A DNA stretch of 64,000 nucleotides from Mytilus edulis (taxonomy: Eukaryota > Mollusca > Bivalvia > Mytilida > Mytilidae), in NCBI RefSeq assembly GCF_963676685.1, contig NC_092355.1, positions 69,137,006-69,201,005 of the forward strand, written 5' to 3'. Shown in pieces: positions 1 through 10,984 of this stretch. Under the pieces are notes generated by a model. It worked only from the letters and a program-made list of their open reading frames with translations, had not been told where the DNA came from and did not search any database. The position numbers were made by a program, and so were the translations under genes. The first letter of the stretch is position 1, and every line of letters begins with the position of its first letter.

Positions 1-350
1 AAGGTACAAGGATTATAATTTAGTACGCCAGACGCGCGTTTCGTCTACATAAGATTCATCAGTGACGCTCATATCAAAATATGTATAAAGCCAAAAGAGT
101 ACTAAGTTGAAAAGTGAGGATTCAAAATTTCAAAAAGTTGTGTCAAACACGTCTAAGGTAATCTATGCCTGGGATAATATAATACTTAGTTTTTCGATAA
201 ATTCAAAGTTTTGTAAACAGGAAATTTATAAAAATGACCACATTATTGACATTCACGTCAACACAGAAATGTTGACTACTGGGCTGGTGATACCCTCGGG
301 GACGAAACGTCCACCAGCAGTGGCATCGACACAGTGGTGTAAATTACTTT
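1..350 (+). repeat. Family A dispersed repeat, near full length
   Basis: The copy starts near 'ggattataatttagtacgcc', continues through the core 'gacgcgcgtttcgtctac' and 'catcagtgacgctc', and ends after 'cagtggcatcgacacagtgg'. A second long copy is at 8385-8735 and a reverse copy at 20493-20881, so the boundaries are supported by comparison within the window. The open frame across it is a repeat-derived artefact. The left edge of the window may cut the copy. Confidence 0.85.
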
Positions 351-2610
351 CAAACCTTCCGTCACTTTCTATTTAAAAATTTCTCCCAATAGTGACATTG
401 CACTATGGCTACTTTCCTAGCCAGCAGAGACAATCGTATGGCTTAGCCATGGAAATATAGATAAACAGTCATGTCTAAATGCTTAACATTAGAAATGAGC
501 ATTTCTGAAAGCATAACTTTCTTGCCATGTACTATGAAACATGCGTGAGGCTAAAATTTGAAGTAAATTTTATCAGACACGACGTTCTGGTTCTCTGTTC
601 GCTAACTAAATTATCGCTATCCGTAATCGGTATTTGTATGGTATGTTAGCCTTTAAAAAAGTTAACATAACTTTTTGGTAGATCAATTGTAGAAAAGCTT
701 TATTAGAAAAACAAATCACAAAGCAACTTAACTTTAACATAATCTATTACTAAGGTAGCAAAATATAATGATATGTTCTACCCCAATTAGACAGCTTTGA
801 ACTGATGAAATTACTTTTATACAGCTCTTAAATTTATAAATGAAGAACCAAGACAAAGAAGAAAGATACATTTTTCATATGCTTATAATTTCATTATATA
901 TAATTATAACATAATCGGTTATTATAAAATTAATTGCCAAATTGACCACATTTGAATGAAATTAGCTTTTTTGTGTCCTTCGTGAAGCTCATCAACTTCA
1001 TTTTAATTCACGCATTCTCAAGGGTATCCTTCAGGATTGACTATATTTCTAAATCAATTAATTTTTGATCATACATAAAGAAAAATACACACCTTGTGCA
1101 TCACAAATCAGATATGGCGGGAGAAGTTATATCACAGTTGACCTTGATCTAAGTCATTTGCTACTGATTAGGTCAAAACTCCGCTGACCTGGATGTACAT
1201 CAACTATCAATAATCTCAGTAGTCAAGTTACACATTGCATTAACTTTTCCATTTATTTCCATTTATTTCTTTTTTTTCGCCTGGCAGCTCATATATTACA
1301 TATAAATGTATTTATTTGGAATGTATTTTCTTTTTCTATGCAATTTTCCATCTCTATTTTCCATAACTGTTTGAATAGCTGGTCATAAAGCTGTAAGTTG
1401 ATTCTATTGATCGAAATAATTAAAAAAAAAACAACAACAACATCAAACAATACGTGTTTATTCAATTCCTAAATGAATGTGTTTGTTTTGTTTTGTTTAT
1501 TTTTACCTATATTGCTTTAATTTGAGAAACCATATCAAACGTATGTTGGCCAAAATGAATCAGATTGAGAAAGTAATAAAAAAAAATACATTTTATAAAC
1601 GACGAAAGTGAAGGAGCGGGAAAGTCTTGAAATAGACAATTTGAATAGATATAAACTTAGTAAACCGGAGAGCGGAAATAAACGCTTTACGACAATAAAA
1701 TTTACAAAAGGGAAGAATTTATATTTGTTTTCTATACAATATACTTCCCTTTATCAAATACCTCCTAGAGAAAGGAAGTCAATAATCAGACCAAACAATC
1801 AGTTTGTTTGTCATATTTTGCAGAAAGTAAGATGAGAAAATAATGATAAGAAATAAAATATCATTAAATTTATTCATTCTTTTTATTTTAAATGATTTGC
1901 TCAATTCATAGAATAAGAAATTGGGTGCCATTTTAAGTAAACTTTCTACAAATGGGTAAATAAACCCAACATAGATACCAGGACTAAAATTTGTATATAC
2001 GTCAGACGCGCGTTTCGTCTTCAAAAGAACTTATCTTTAGAAATTTGAAATGAATCCTTTTGTTAGTGATTAACTTAATACTACACGAAAATTATAACGT
2101 GCATTCCTTGGCTTATGAGACCTTGTTTCAAGGAAAGACATAATTAGATTTAATAATCATTCTTTCATTTCAAACTTCTGAATAAAAGCTTAGAAATAAA
2201 CATCTTTAAATTTCGCAAAAACAATATGCTGAGATAAGAGCTTACAAGTGTAGAAACACAAATTAATCCATATGAAATTTGGCCCAACAGAAGCTCGAAA
2301 GACACAAAACCGGTTGAAATTAGTACAAAAAAACTAAAAACAAATTTTCATATAAACAAATACTAAAAAGAAACAAACGAGAAATACATCAAACAATATG
2401 AATAAAACTTTGAACACTTGAATTATATAATGTAGAAATTGTAAAAATATGATATTTTGATTGCATATGAGTGGGATTTTTTTTTATTTGAAAGAATCAA
2501 AAACTGTAGTGGCCAAAGACAATAGCAATCAAAACCAAGGAGCAAACAGAAACTCACAAATCCAAAAGATATGTACATCAACAGATATAAATAATAAATA
2601 AGAAACAACA
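351..2610. other. AT-rich intergenic stretch, no gene seen
   Basis: I see no protein with recognisable motifs here. Open frames are short and low in complexity. The only recognisable item is a family A core remnant near 2000-2030 ('cagacgcgcgtttcgtct'). Confidence 0.6.
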
Positions 2611-2770
2611 CGACCTCCTAAAAAAACTGGGAGTGAAATCAGGTGCTCCGGAAGGGTAAACATTTCCTGCACCGCATACGGCACCCGTCGTGTTATTTCT
2701 TTGTTCAGTTTGGTAATGATGGAAGGTTATTATGACTGAGGAAGAATCTCAGATATTATTTCTCACACAC
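2611..2770 (-). repeat. Family C fragment (RT-element 3' tail)
   Basis: The stretch contains 'caggtgctccggaagggta' followed by 'gcacccgtcgtgttatttc', the reverse complement of the tail seen at 49060-49160. It is a diverged solo copy with no coding part attached. Confidence 0.6.
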
Positions 2771-2905
2771 TTTTGTCATAATGGCCAATCAGCTCATGAT
2801 GCGAAATCAGATCCATTGATAAAATTAAAAATGATAATTTCCTTAACGTCTGAAGAAATAAGTTCTTTGTATATATCTTAATAAAATCACCTTTATGCGT
2901 TAAAT

Positions 2906-3240
2906 AAAGCCGTTGAAACCGTGACTAATATCGATGATATGCCGCTATACATAAATGATGTGTGTGTCAAGCCTTTGCAATCGTGACTTTTTTTGATGAT
3001 ATGTCTCTATACATACAAGAGGTTTGTCTGTGTTTTTGATGTGTTTTGTTATTTGATTTTGCCATGTGATTACGGACTTTCCGATTACATTTTCCTCTTA
3101 GTTCAGTATTTTTGTGATTTTACCTTTTTTGTGTGCAACCTTTAAAACATGACTTATACAAATGACATGCCGTCTTACATATAGGGGCTTGTGTGTCAAG
3201 CATTTGCAACCGTGACTGATATCGATTCAATCACGTTACA
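2906..3240. repeat. Degenerate tandem repeat, unit about 62 bp
   Basis: Units begin 'aaccgtgactaatatcgatg' (about 2917), 'aatcgtgacttttttt' (about 2978), 'aaacatgacttatac' (about 3146) and 'aaccgtgactgatatcg' (about 3209). They share 'atgatatgccgctatacat' and 'tgtgtgtcaagc.tttgca'. About 100 bp of other sequence separates the second and third units. Confidence 0.55.
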
Positions 3241-3324
3241 CATATTTTTGTAAAGATATACAAACAAAAATTAATGAAACGAATTGAATGTTTAAGGACG
3301 ATTTTTTCCCGTGTGTTACTCATT

Positions 3325-3390
3325 TATGTTTTTTATTTGGTCGGGTTGTTGTCTCTTTGACATATTCCCCATTTCCATTCTCAATTTTAC
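3325..3390 (+). repeat. Family D terminal fragment
   Basis: The sequence 'gtcgggttgttgtctctttg' followed by 'catttccattctcaatttta' matches the right end of the full family D copies at 3685-4235 and 21965-22510. Confidence 0.75.
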
Positions 3391-3684
3391 GGAAGAAAGT
3401 ACTTAATCCATTGTCAAAGTTTCAAGTTTCTCAAGTGGTTTTGTGTTCACTATTCTTATTAAAATAGGCACAACAGTGATGAATGTGATGACAGTTGACG
3501 CTCATAGTAGTACTAGTGTGTAAACAAGTTAAAAGGTCCAAGTCATAAATTTGTTATATATTACATAACTAATTGGACACTAGATCACAGTTGACACTAA
3601 TACTATAATATTCAATTATATAAACCAAAAAAGAGGTAAGTTCTTTTTCGATTCTATGTTTCTCAAATAACGAATAGGTTTCGG

Positions 3685-4235
3685 GAGGGACAATGCCTGA
3701 TATTCAGATGATAAAGGCATAATCTTTCAATCAGTTTAATTGAGGTCTGAAGCTGGCATGTCAGTTAACTGCTAGTAGTCGGTTGTTGTTTATGTATTAT
3801 TGTCATTTTATTTATTTTCTTTTGTAACATATCCTGACATCGGATTCGGACTTCTCTTGAACTGAGTTTTAATGTGCGTATTATTATGTGTTTATTTTTC
3901 TACATTGGCTAGAGGTATAGGGGAAGGTTGAGATCTCCTAAACATGATTAACCCCGCCGCAATTTTGCGCCTGTCCCAAGTCAGGAGCCTCTGGCCTTTG
4001 TTAGTCTTGCATGATTTTTTTTATTCTAGTTTCTTGTGTATAATTCGGAGTTTAGTATGACGTTCAGTATTACTGTACTAGTATACATATGTTTCAAGTA
4101 GTCAGCTGAAGGATGCCTACGGGTGCGGGAGTTTCTCGCTGCATTGAAGACCCATTGGTGGCCTTCGGCTGTTGCTCTATGGTCGGGTTGTTGTCGCTTT
4201 GACACATTCCCCATTTCCTTTCTCAATTTTATTTG
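3685..4235 (+). repeat. Family D dispersed repeat, full-length copy
   Basis: It runs from 'gggacaatgcctgatattca' through 'gtcagttaactgctagtagt' and 'cctgtcccaagtcaggagcc' to 'cattccccatttcctttctc'. It is collinear with 21965-22510 over about 545 bp, so this is probably the complete non-coding unit. Open frames across it on either strand are not genes. I see no clear terminal inverted repeat. Confidence 0.8.
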
Positions 4236-4604
4236 TATTTTGGTTTTTCAAATCATCGTTTACAAAGTACCGTATTGGTCATTTTCAAAACGACAGGTGA
4301 AAAAATAACAATTTCACGGCCAAAGAGCAAATTTAGCGAAAAGATAATCCACATAATAGCAGAAATTTTTGCAACATGAGTGTTACTTATACCGATGGGG
4401 AACTATCAAAAACTCTTTTCAGTTTTAATACTTAAACTGTTGGTCTCTCGAGAACGCTTAATGATTATTTAAGTTAAACAAAGAGACCAAACACTCAACG
4501 ATCTTAGTATTTATGTTGCCTCAGATTCTAATCCCTCAATGAAAAGCTTTAACAAACTTTGGATAACACAAAATGCGTCTTTTATCTGTGGACATCTTTT
4601 TATT

Positions 4605-4690
4605 TTAACGTCAATGATGAGTTTTTTGTAGACGAAACCGTTTCGCGCGTCTAGCGTTCATTATCTTAAGCCTGGTATATATAATGAGTT
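4605..4690 (-). repeat. Family A end fragment
   Basis: The reverse-oriented A core ('ttttttgtagacgaaacc', then 'cgcgcgtctagcg') is followed by 'agcctggtatatataatgag', the outer end of the family. Only the terminal 85 bp or so are present. Confidence 0.7.
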
Positions 4691-4979
4691 TATATATAGA
4701 GCTATATTTTCAAGTATTCAATAAAAAAATCAAGTTTCTATGAAAAGAAACTAGATAAAAAATGGACCACTTGCAATATGTGTCAGGCTTTATATTTTCA
4801 AAGAGGGGTGGTGCATCTGCATATTAATATTAAAAGAAAATATTGAAAACACAAAATCTATAATATTCATCTTCCAAATTTACATTCAAAATTCCATACA
4901 AAAAATGTTTAGCAATAAATCATAACGTGGTGCGTTAATTTGTCAAGTACCAAATCAAACTAAATTAATAGTTGAATTA

Positions 4980-5002
4980 TTTATTTCTTTTAAAATTTTA
5001 GA
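4980..5002 (+). promoter_or_regulatory. Candidate 3' splice acceptor in the 5' UTR
   Basis: A pyrimidine/AT-rich run, 'ttatttcttttaaaattttag', ends in AG at 5000-5001, 13 bases before the ATG of the nucleotidyltransferase gene. This suggests an upstream non-coding exon, as is common when the coding part is a single exon. RNA evidence would be decisive. Confidence 0.35.
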
Positions 5003-5014
5003 TTTTCTGGAATA

Positions 5015-6853
5015 ATGAATCATACAGACGAAGAAATTTCACTTGAATTTTACCATTACTTCTGTAACATTGTTGGTTCAGAAGATGTTGTGAAAACAAA
5101 ACGAGGTTTATTTACGATAATGGACTATGTGTACAATGGTAATGGTTTAACCACTCTTATTAGCAGTGGAAGTAAAGCAGAAGGTTTAGATCTAAAAGGC
5201 AGTGATTTCGATAGAATGTGTGTATTGGATTTATTTCAGGTATATGAGAATAACAATAATGTGATAAATGGTCATTTACATAGGCCTATTTTAATGGAAA
5301 CAAATGACACAAAACCTGGGTTTACGAAATTAAAGGTGGATCCCTTTTTAAAAAAAATACCTTTGTGGAGGACCACGCTTGATACTTTAGGCGAAGAAAC
5401 TTTTATCTCAAGCAAACGTTTTAGGGAACTCTTTTTGATATTTGATTTGATTATACATGGTCCTTGCCTATCTGATCTAGCCGAAACATGTGATTACGCA
5501 TTATGTCTCCGATGTAAAGAATGGATAACATCAGCTCAACCGTGGATTAACAGACCAAGATCTACGTGGCCAGATTACAAACTTGTAACGTCAATAGTCC
5601 AATATGGTGTTTTATTTGTTCCTATTGGATCTAAATATTCACCTCACGAAGACCTAGAATGGCGAATTTCATTTTCAATGGCAGAAAAACAATTAATTTA
5701 TTCTTTTTCACACACTCAATTATTATGTTATTCGTTATTAAAAATTATTTTAAAAGACATAATCAAACCGAAACATGGTGACCTAATTTGTTCATATTTC
5801 CTTAAAACAATAATGTTTTGGTTAAGCGAAGAGTCATGTCCTTCAGACTGGAAACCCGGATCATTTTTGTCTTGTTTTCTGAACTGTTTTAGACGACTGA
5901 AGTACTGTGTAGAATACAAAACATGTCTTCATTATTTCATCCCAGATAATAACCTATTTGAGGATCGATTCACTGATGACCAACAAGTTTCTTTACTGAA
6001 TACGTTGCAGCTTATATATATGTCACCATGGGCTGTCATTTTTAATACGTCGATGTTTCAAGAGTATAGGTTGGATTCTAGAAATTCACACGGGTTCGAA
6101 CTGACAGTTTCCGTATTGCCATGTCTCTGTCTTTCTTTATATAGTAGTGATGATTTTCCAATATACGATTTAAATGCTGCACTGAACCGCGTTATAACAT
6201 GTTGTATTAATTTTCCAGACCAGGAATTATCTAAATACGTGATGTCTTTGATGTCAAACCTGTACATACAAGTACATTTTCCGAGGAACTTAACTATAAG
6301 TAACAAATCTTTCTATAGACAAAGCCATATCATATTTGGTACCTTCAAGATTGGGCTATCTTTCGATGTATTGAACTCTTGGTTGTTGTTTGCATCCTAT
6401 TTGTATCAATGTAAACGTTTCAAACAATGCATTACTATAATAAGCTACTGCCTATCTAAGTGTACTCCAGATAATATACCGTTGTATTATTCAGTCAGTC
6501 ATTTCAGCTTAGAGGAGCAGACAGTTTTCGAGAGAATGCATCGGGCAGTTGGTTTAATAGCAACGTGTAAAAATCTTATTATTCAAGATGTTGTTTTCTA
6601 CTTTCCGTTTATTTTACTTCCAATAGAACTGACACGGCTACCTAAAGTGATGAACAGGATGTATATACCGTCTGTTGTTTACTGTCATGTATTATTATTT
6701 TTGTGTTTTCATCATCTTCGAGATAACAGGGGAAAATTAACTGCTATTCGTGATATCGAACTCACAATAAGAGAAAGATACTTCATAAGCCATGATAAGA
6801 AAGCATTAGACACAGTGAATCAATGCCTGGATATAGTAAAAGCATTGGTATAG
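5015..6853 (+). CDS. Mab-21/cGAS-like nucleotidyltransferase (cGLR-like protein)
   Basis: An uninterrupted 612-residue protein in one coding exon. The N-terminal core has the GS motif (G52-S53, in 'SGSKAEGLDLKGSDFD') and the paired acids D64 and D66 that bind metal in this fold. I could not place the third catalytic acid with confidence. Residues about 195-310 form the Mab-21 helical domain ('LEWRISFSMAEKQL', 'GDLICSYFLKTIMFWL', 'FIPDNNLFEDRF'). Residues about 385-600 are helical and resemble the TPR-like tail of mollusc relatives, ending somewhat short. Family members sense nucleic acid and make cyclic dinucleotides or act in development; which applies here is unknown. The ATG follows a candidate acceptor site, and an AATAAA lies 40 bases after the stop. 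Relatives with this tail are abundant in bivalves, so this is probably one of many paralogues. It is intact, unlike the other host-type genes in the window. Confidence 0.88.
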   Translation: MNHTDEEISLEFYHYFCNIVGSEDVVKTKRGLFTIMDYVYNGNGLTTLISSGSKAEGLDLKGSDFDRMCVLDLFQVYENNNNVINGHLHRPILMETNDTKPGFTKLKVDPFLKKIPLWRTTLDTLGEETFISSKRFRELFLIFDLIIHGPCLSDLAETCDYALCLRCKEWITSAQPWINRPRSTWPDYKLVTSIVQYGVLFVPIGSKYSPHEDLEWRISFSMAEKQLIYSFSHTQLLCYSLLKIILKDIIKPKHGDLICSYFLKTIMFWLSEESCPSDWKPGSFLSCFLNCFRRLKYCVEYKTCLHYFIPDNNLFEDRFTDDQQVSLLNTLQLIYMSPWAVIFNTSMFQEYRLDSRNSHGFELTVSVLPCLCLSLYSSDDFPIYDLNAALNRVITCCINFPDQELSKYVMSLMSNLYIQVHFPRNLTISNKSFYRQSHIIFGTFKIGLSFDVLNSWLLFASYLYQCKRFKQCITIISYCLSKCTPDNIPLYYSVSHFSLEEQTVFERMHRAVGLIATCKNLIIQDVVFYFPFILLPIELTRLPKVMNRMYIPSVVYCHVLLFLCFHHLRDNRGKLTAIRDIELTIRERYFISHDKKALDTVNQCLDIVKALV

Positions 6854-6892
6854 ACGGAATACACCGCAGCGTTGAATAATATACAATTTTAG

Positions 6893-6898
6893 AATAAA
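6893..6898 (+). terminator. Polyadenylation signal AATAAA
   Basis: A canonical AATAAA lies 40 bases after the stop codon of the nucleotidyltransferase gene, consistent with a short 3' UTR. Confidence 0.6.
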
Positions 6899-7169
6899 AA
6901 AGATTACTTTAATAGTCATGAAAGATACTAATTCTGAATTAAAAGTATGATACAACAATATCTTTTGAATTGGTCTTTTTTATTTTTCGTTTTTATTGAT
7001 AATTTACTTTAAAAATATGAGTATGTTGTTTGTAGTATGGTGTCGGTAGGCAAGACAAAAATATTGAGACGAAATTAAATTTTTCATGACAAGCCGTTGA
7101 ATCAAACTAACATTTGAAATATGATTCCTGGCCGTCGATTTATACTATTTCTTTAATTTAAACCATGAT

Positions 7170-8240
7170 GGTCTAACATGAGTAACACGACTTGTGCCAC
7201 ATATGGAAAAAATCTACTCACCCTTCTGGAGCACCTTAAATCACCACTAGTGTTTGGTGGGCTTCGTGTTGCCTAGTCTTTAGTTTTTAGCTTACCTGGC
7301 CTAAAAGGCCAAGTGAGCTTTTCTCATCACTTGGCGTCCGTCGTCGTTAACTTTTACAAAAATCTTCTCCTCTGAAACTACAAGGCCAAATTTCACCAAA
7401 CTTAGTCACAATCATCACTGAGGTATCTTGTTCCAAAACTGTGTCCGATGACCCGGCCAACCTACCAAGATGGCCGCCATGGCTGAAAATAGAACATAAA
7501 TGGGGTAAATGTAGATTTCGGCTTATATCTCTGAAACCGGGGCATTTAGAGCAAATCTGACATGATGTGAAAGTGTTTATACGGCCAAGATCTATCTGCC
7601 CTGAAATATTCAGATGAATAGGACAACCTGTTGTTAGGTTGCTGCCCATGAAATTGTAATTTTAAGGAAATTTTGCCGTTTTTGGTTATTATCTTGAATA
7701 TTATTATAGATAAAGATAAACTGTAGCAACGATAGTGTTCAACAAAGAAAGATTTACAAATAAGTCAACATGATCAAAATTGTCAGTCGACCCCTGTTAT
7801 TGCTCTTTTTTGCTTATATCTCTGAAACTAAGGCATTTAGAGCAAATCTGTTACGGGCAAAAAATGTTCATCAGATTAAAATCGATTATCTGCCAACAAT
7901 TTTTCAAATCTAACAACCCGTTGTTGGGTTGCTTTTCCTGAATTGGTTCTTTTAAGGACATTTTGCAGTTTCTGGTTATTATCTTAGCTATCATTATATT
8001 ATCTGAAAATATTTAACATCTAATACTATTAATAATGTTTTAACCTAATTTCACATAACTAACAAAGCATTCGTAAATACAGGTGATCAACACAAGCTCT
8101 TGGGAGCCTCTAGTTTTATATTAAGTTTGGAATACTGTTAGTTGTCTTTTGATTAATTGCTTTTCTTCTCTTGCCATGAGATTGTCAGTTGTTTTCGGCT
8201 TATGAGTTTGAATATGCCTTTGATCACTTTTTCTCACGCA
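7170..8240 (+). repeat. Family C copy split by insertion of family G
   Basis: The C tail runs from 'taacatgagtaacacgac' to 'cctagtctttagttttt' (7170-7282). It resumes at about 8117 with 'actgttagttgtcttttg' and 'ccatgagattgtcagttg', in the same order as the unbroken copy at 49060-49290. The 0.83 kb between is a separate element. Confidence 0.75.
7283..8116 (+). mobile_element. Family G non-coding element inserted in family C
   Basis: The element starts with a palindromic head ('cctggcctaaaaggccaagt') and ends near 'aagctcttgggagcctc'. Inside, a block of about 290 bp is repeated: 'cttatatctctgaaac' plus 'catttagagcaaatctg' occurs at about 7521 and again at about 7813. 'ttgttgggttgc'-type sequence also occurs twice. 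The flanks 'tagttttt' and 'tagtttta' look like a short target duplication. I recognise it as a common mollusc repeat. The minus-strand open frame at 7347-7649 is not a gene. Confidence 0.65.
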
Positions 8241-8384
8241 TTTACTTAAATACTACATGAGTACTCTTTTCCCATTCTATTGATAACTTCTTAATTATAC
8301 TATGACGCTACATATTTAAACTCACTTATACGTTAAAAAAGAAAAATTAAAATTAAAATTACACATCAAGATATAGTTATCAAA

Positions 8385-8735
8385 GCTACCAGGATGACAA
8401 TTTAGGACGCTAGACGCACGTTTCGTCTACATAAGACTCATCATATGTGATGCTCATATCAAAATAGTTAGAAAGCCAAACAAGTACAATGTTGAAGAGT
8501 ATTGAGGACCCAGAATTCCAAAAATATTGTGCCAAACACGGCTAAGGTAATCTATTCCTGGGATAAGAAAATCCCTAGTTTTTCGAAAAATTCAAAGTTT
8601 TGTAAACAGGAAATTTACAAAAATGACAATACAATTGATATTCATGTCAACACCAAAGTGCTGACTACTAGGCTGGTGATACCCTCGGGGATAAAACGTC
8701 CACTGCAGTGGCATCAACACTCAGAACTCCAAAGT
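8385..8735 (+). repeat. Family A dispersed repeat, long copy
   Basis: It starts at 'gttatcaaagctaccagg', passes the core 'tagacgcacgtttcgtctac' and ends at 'gcagtggcatcaacactcag'. It is collinear with 1-350 throughout. A minisatellite begins immediately at its right end. Confidence 0.85.
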
Positions 8736-8740
8736 GTTAA

Positions 8741-9240
8741 GACCGATTGTGTCAATAAGGTATGCGTCTCCTAGTTTATATGTTGAGATCAATTGTGTCG
8801 ATAGGGTATGTGTCTCCCAGTCTATATGTTGAGACCGATTGTGTTGATAGGGTATGTTTCTCCTAGTTTATATGTTGAGACCGATTGTGTCGATAGGGTA
8901 TGTTTCTCCTAGTTTATATGTTGAGACCGATTGTGTCGATATGGTATGCGTCTCCTAGTTTATATGTTGTCCAATTGTGTCGATTGGGTATGAGTCTCCT
9001 AGTTTATATGTTGAGTCCGATTGTGTCGACAGGGTGTGCGTTTCCTAGTTTATATGTTGAGTCCGATTGTGTCGATAGGGTATATTTCTCCTAGTTCATA
9101 TGTGAGACCGATTGTGTCGATAGAGTATGCATCTCCTAGTTCATATGTGAGACCGATTGTGTCGATAGAGTATGCATCTCCTAGTTTATATGTTGAGACC
9201 GATTGTGTCGATAGGGTACGCGTCTCCTAGTTTATCTCTA
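8741..9240 (+). repeat. Minisatellite, 46-bp unit, 11 copies
   Basis: Units start at 8741, 8787, 8833, 8879, 8925, 8969, 9015, 9061, 9106, 9151 and 9197. Spacing is mostly 46 bp, with one 44-bp and two 45-bp units. The unit contains 'gaccgattgtgtcgataggg' and 'ctcctagtttatatgttgag'. Because 46 is not a multiple of three, open frames through it cycle through three reading frames; those at 8900-9094 and 9021-9230 are artefacts of this. Confidence 0.95.
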
Positions 9241-9655
9241 ATGCACTTCGAAATGAGGAACTCAAAAATAAAGTGAAAAGAAAAAATCTCTGTGTAGTGA
9301 TATTGGGCATATTTCTATTTTTTACAAATGACTGAGCTTAACCATTTGTGGTGATTAGGAAAGTAGAGGAATATGGAATAAATATGTAAAAACTCTAGAG
9401 TTATTTAATGTGTTCAAAGTATTAAATTTTCAAAGAACTTATTGTCTTCAAAAGTAGATATTTTACCACAAGGAGCCGCATCACAAAAGGCTGTTCGGGG
9501 TATGCTAATTTACTGAAAAAGTAATCTCACTTCGTACCCCGAAAATTTAACCACATATGTGAAAATGTCACAGCATCGAAACGAGCTATCATACATATCC
9601 AAGTTTACGATATGGACTGAGATACAGGAAAAAACGTTACTATTACCGCCTATGT
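9236..9655 (+). repeat. Direct repeat pair, left copy, with conserved hairpin
   Basis: This block of about 415 bp recurs at 10474-10890. Shared stretches include 'aaaaaatctctgtgtagtga', 'ggagccgcatcacaaaagg' and 'aagtaatctcacttcgtacc'. At 9494-9543 a 9-bp perfect stem ('ttcggggta' with 'taccccgaa') flanks a loop of about 32 nt. I do not recognise the sequence. Confidence 0.8.
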
Positions 9656-10473
9656 AAAAACAATTTAAGATATTGACCCAGCTGATTTTATGATGTTTGT
9701 CCAGATTTTAACAGGTATAACAATTATTGCAGAGAACAGCTTATCACTTTAATAACCAAAATCCCCCCACAAAAAAAATAGATAAAAACAAAATGTAAAA
9801 CAAAGTTTTTCTTTTTATTAATATCCGAAAACAACGATTAGAAGTTTATCATACTGACATTTTGCATATGAGTTTTAAATATTATAAGATATAACGTTTT
9901 CCCGATTCAGAAGTAATTGCAAACGTAAGTTAACCCAAATTTAATTTTAGATATGGAATATATGTTTAAAATATAAATTATGGGAGAAGAAAGAAAAAAA
10001 GAAAGTGGGGAAGTAAATTGGCAAAAATATTAAACATTGTGAAGTAGAAAAGTTACAAGGTCATAAACCCTCTATGAAAGTACAATTAATCACAAGGAAG
10101 AAAATACCTACGTGTTTGTCAGTTTCCTTTAGATAATAAATTCCTATACTAAAACTCTGTGCTAAAGGACCTTACTAAAGGGGAAGTTTCTATTTCGACG
10201 AAATTCAAAAATCCGTGTGTATGTCAAACATATGTTTACAACTTCATAATCGCTTATACAATGCGAATACAATGGAAACAAAATAAAGAAAAACTCAAGA
10301 TTCGAAATAAAAAAGCAACAAATTCAAAAAAATTAATATATAATATTTAAGCTTATTTATTCATGACAGACACAATATCATTATTTCATGATAAAATATA
10401 AATGAATAAAATAAACTTTTTCAAATATTTCTTTTGTCAAATGAACAAAATAATCTTAATAGCATATGAGACA
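9656..10473. other. AT-rich spacer between the direct repeats, no gene seen
   Basis: I see no recognisable coding or repeat signal. The short open frame at 10159-10350 is lysine- and asparagine-rich, as expected of AT-rich DNA. Confidence 0.5.
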
Positions 10474-10890
10474 ATATCCCTAATGCGTCTTGAAATGATG
10501 AAATCAAAAGTCACGTGTAAACAAAAAATCTCTGTGTAGTGATATTTGACACTTTTCTATGATAAACGTGTGACTGAGCTTAACCAATTGAATTAATTTA
10601 GAAATTAGGGGAACACAGAATAAATGTGTAAAATCTATGATGCTATTAAATGTGTTCAAAGGACTTAATTTTATTGTGTTAAAAATGGAACGTTTTACCA
10701 TGAGGAGCCGCATCACAAAAGGATACTCGGGGTTTGCTAATTTACGGAAAAAGTAATCTCACTTCGTACCCCGAAAATTTAACAACATATGTCAAAATGT
10801 CTCAGCTTCGAAACGAGCCATCACACATATCCAAGTTAACGATATGGACGAGCAATAGAAGAAACCGTTACCATTACCGCCTATGGAGAA
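10474..10890 (+). repeat. Direct repeat pair, right copy
   Basis: It is collinear with 9236-9655, starting at 'ccctaatgc' and ending near 'accattaccgcctatgg'. Divergence is moderate, with small insertions and deletions. The hairpin arms are largely kept ('ctcgggg' and 'tacccccga'-type, 10727-10775). The tandem array and family A copy beside the left block are absent here, so only this block was duplicated or inserted. Confidence 0.8.
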
Positions 10891-10984
10891 ACTAATACGC
10901 ATACAAACAAGTTATAGGAGCAGTTAATTATCACAAATAGTTTATATATTAAACTTTAGCTGTTGTAACGTACAATATCCAGTC

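Noticed and set aside
4026-4308. Frames on both strands near 4.1 kb with plausible-looking peptides
   Set aside because: They fall in family D, whose other full copy and fragments do not maintain these frames as a gene.
7347-7649. A 100-residue minus-strand frame
   Set aside because: It lies within repeat family G and changes frame in the internal duplicate of the same block.
8900-9230. Two overlapping open frames with repeated Tyr/Val/Ser-rich peptides
   Set aside because: They are produced by the 46-bp minisatellite, which stays open in shifting frames. They do not represent a gene.
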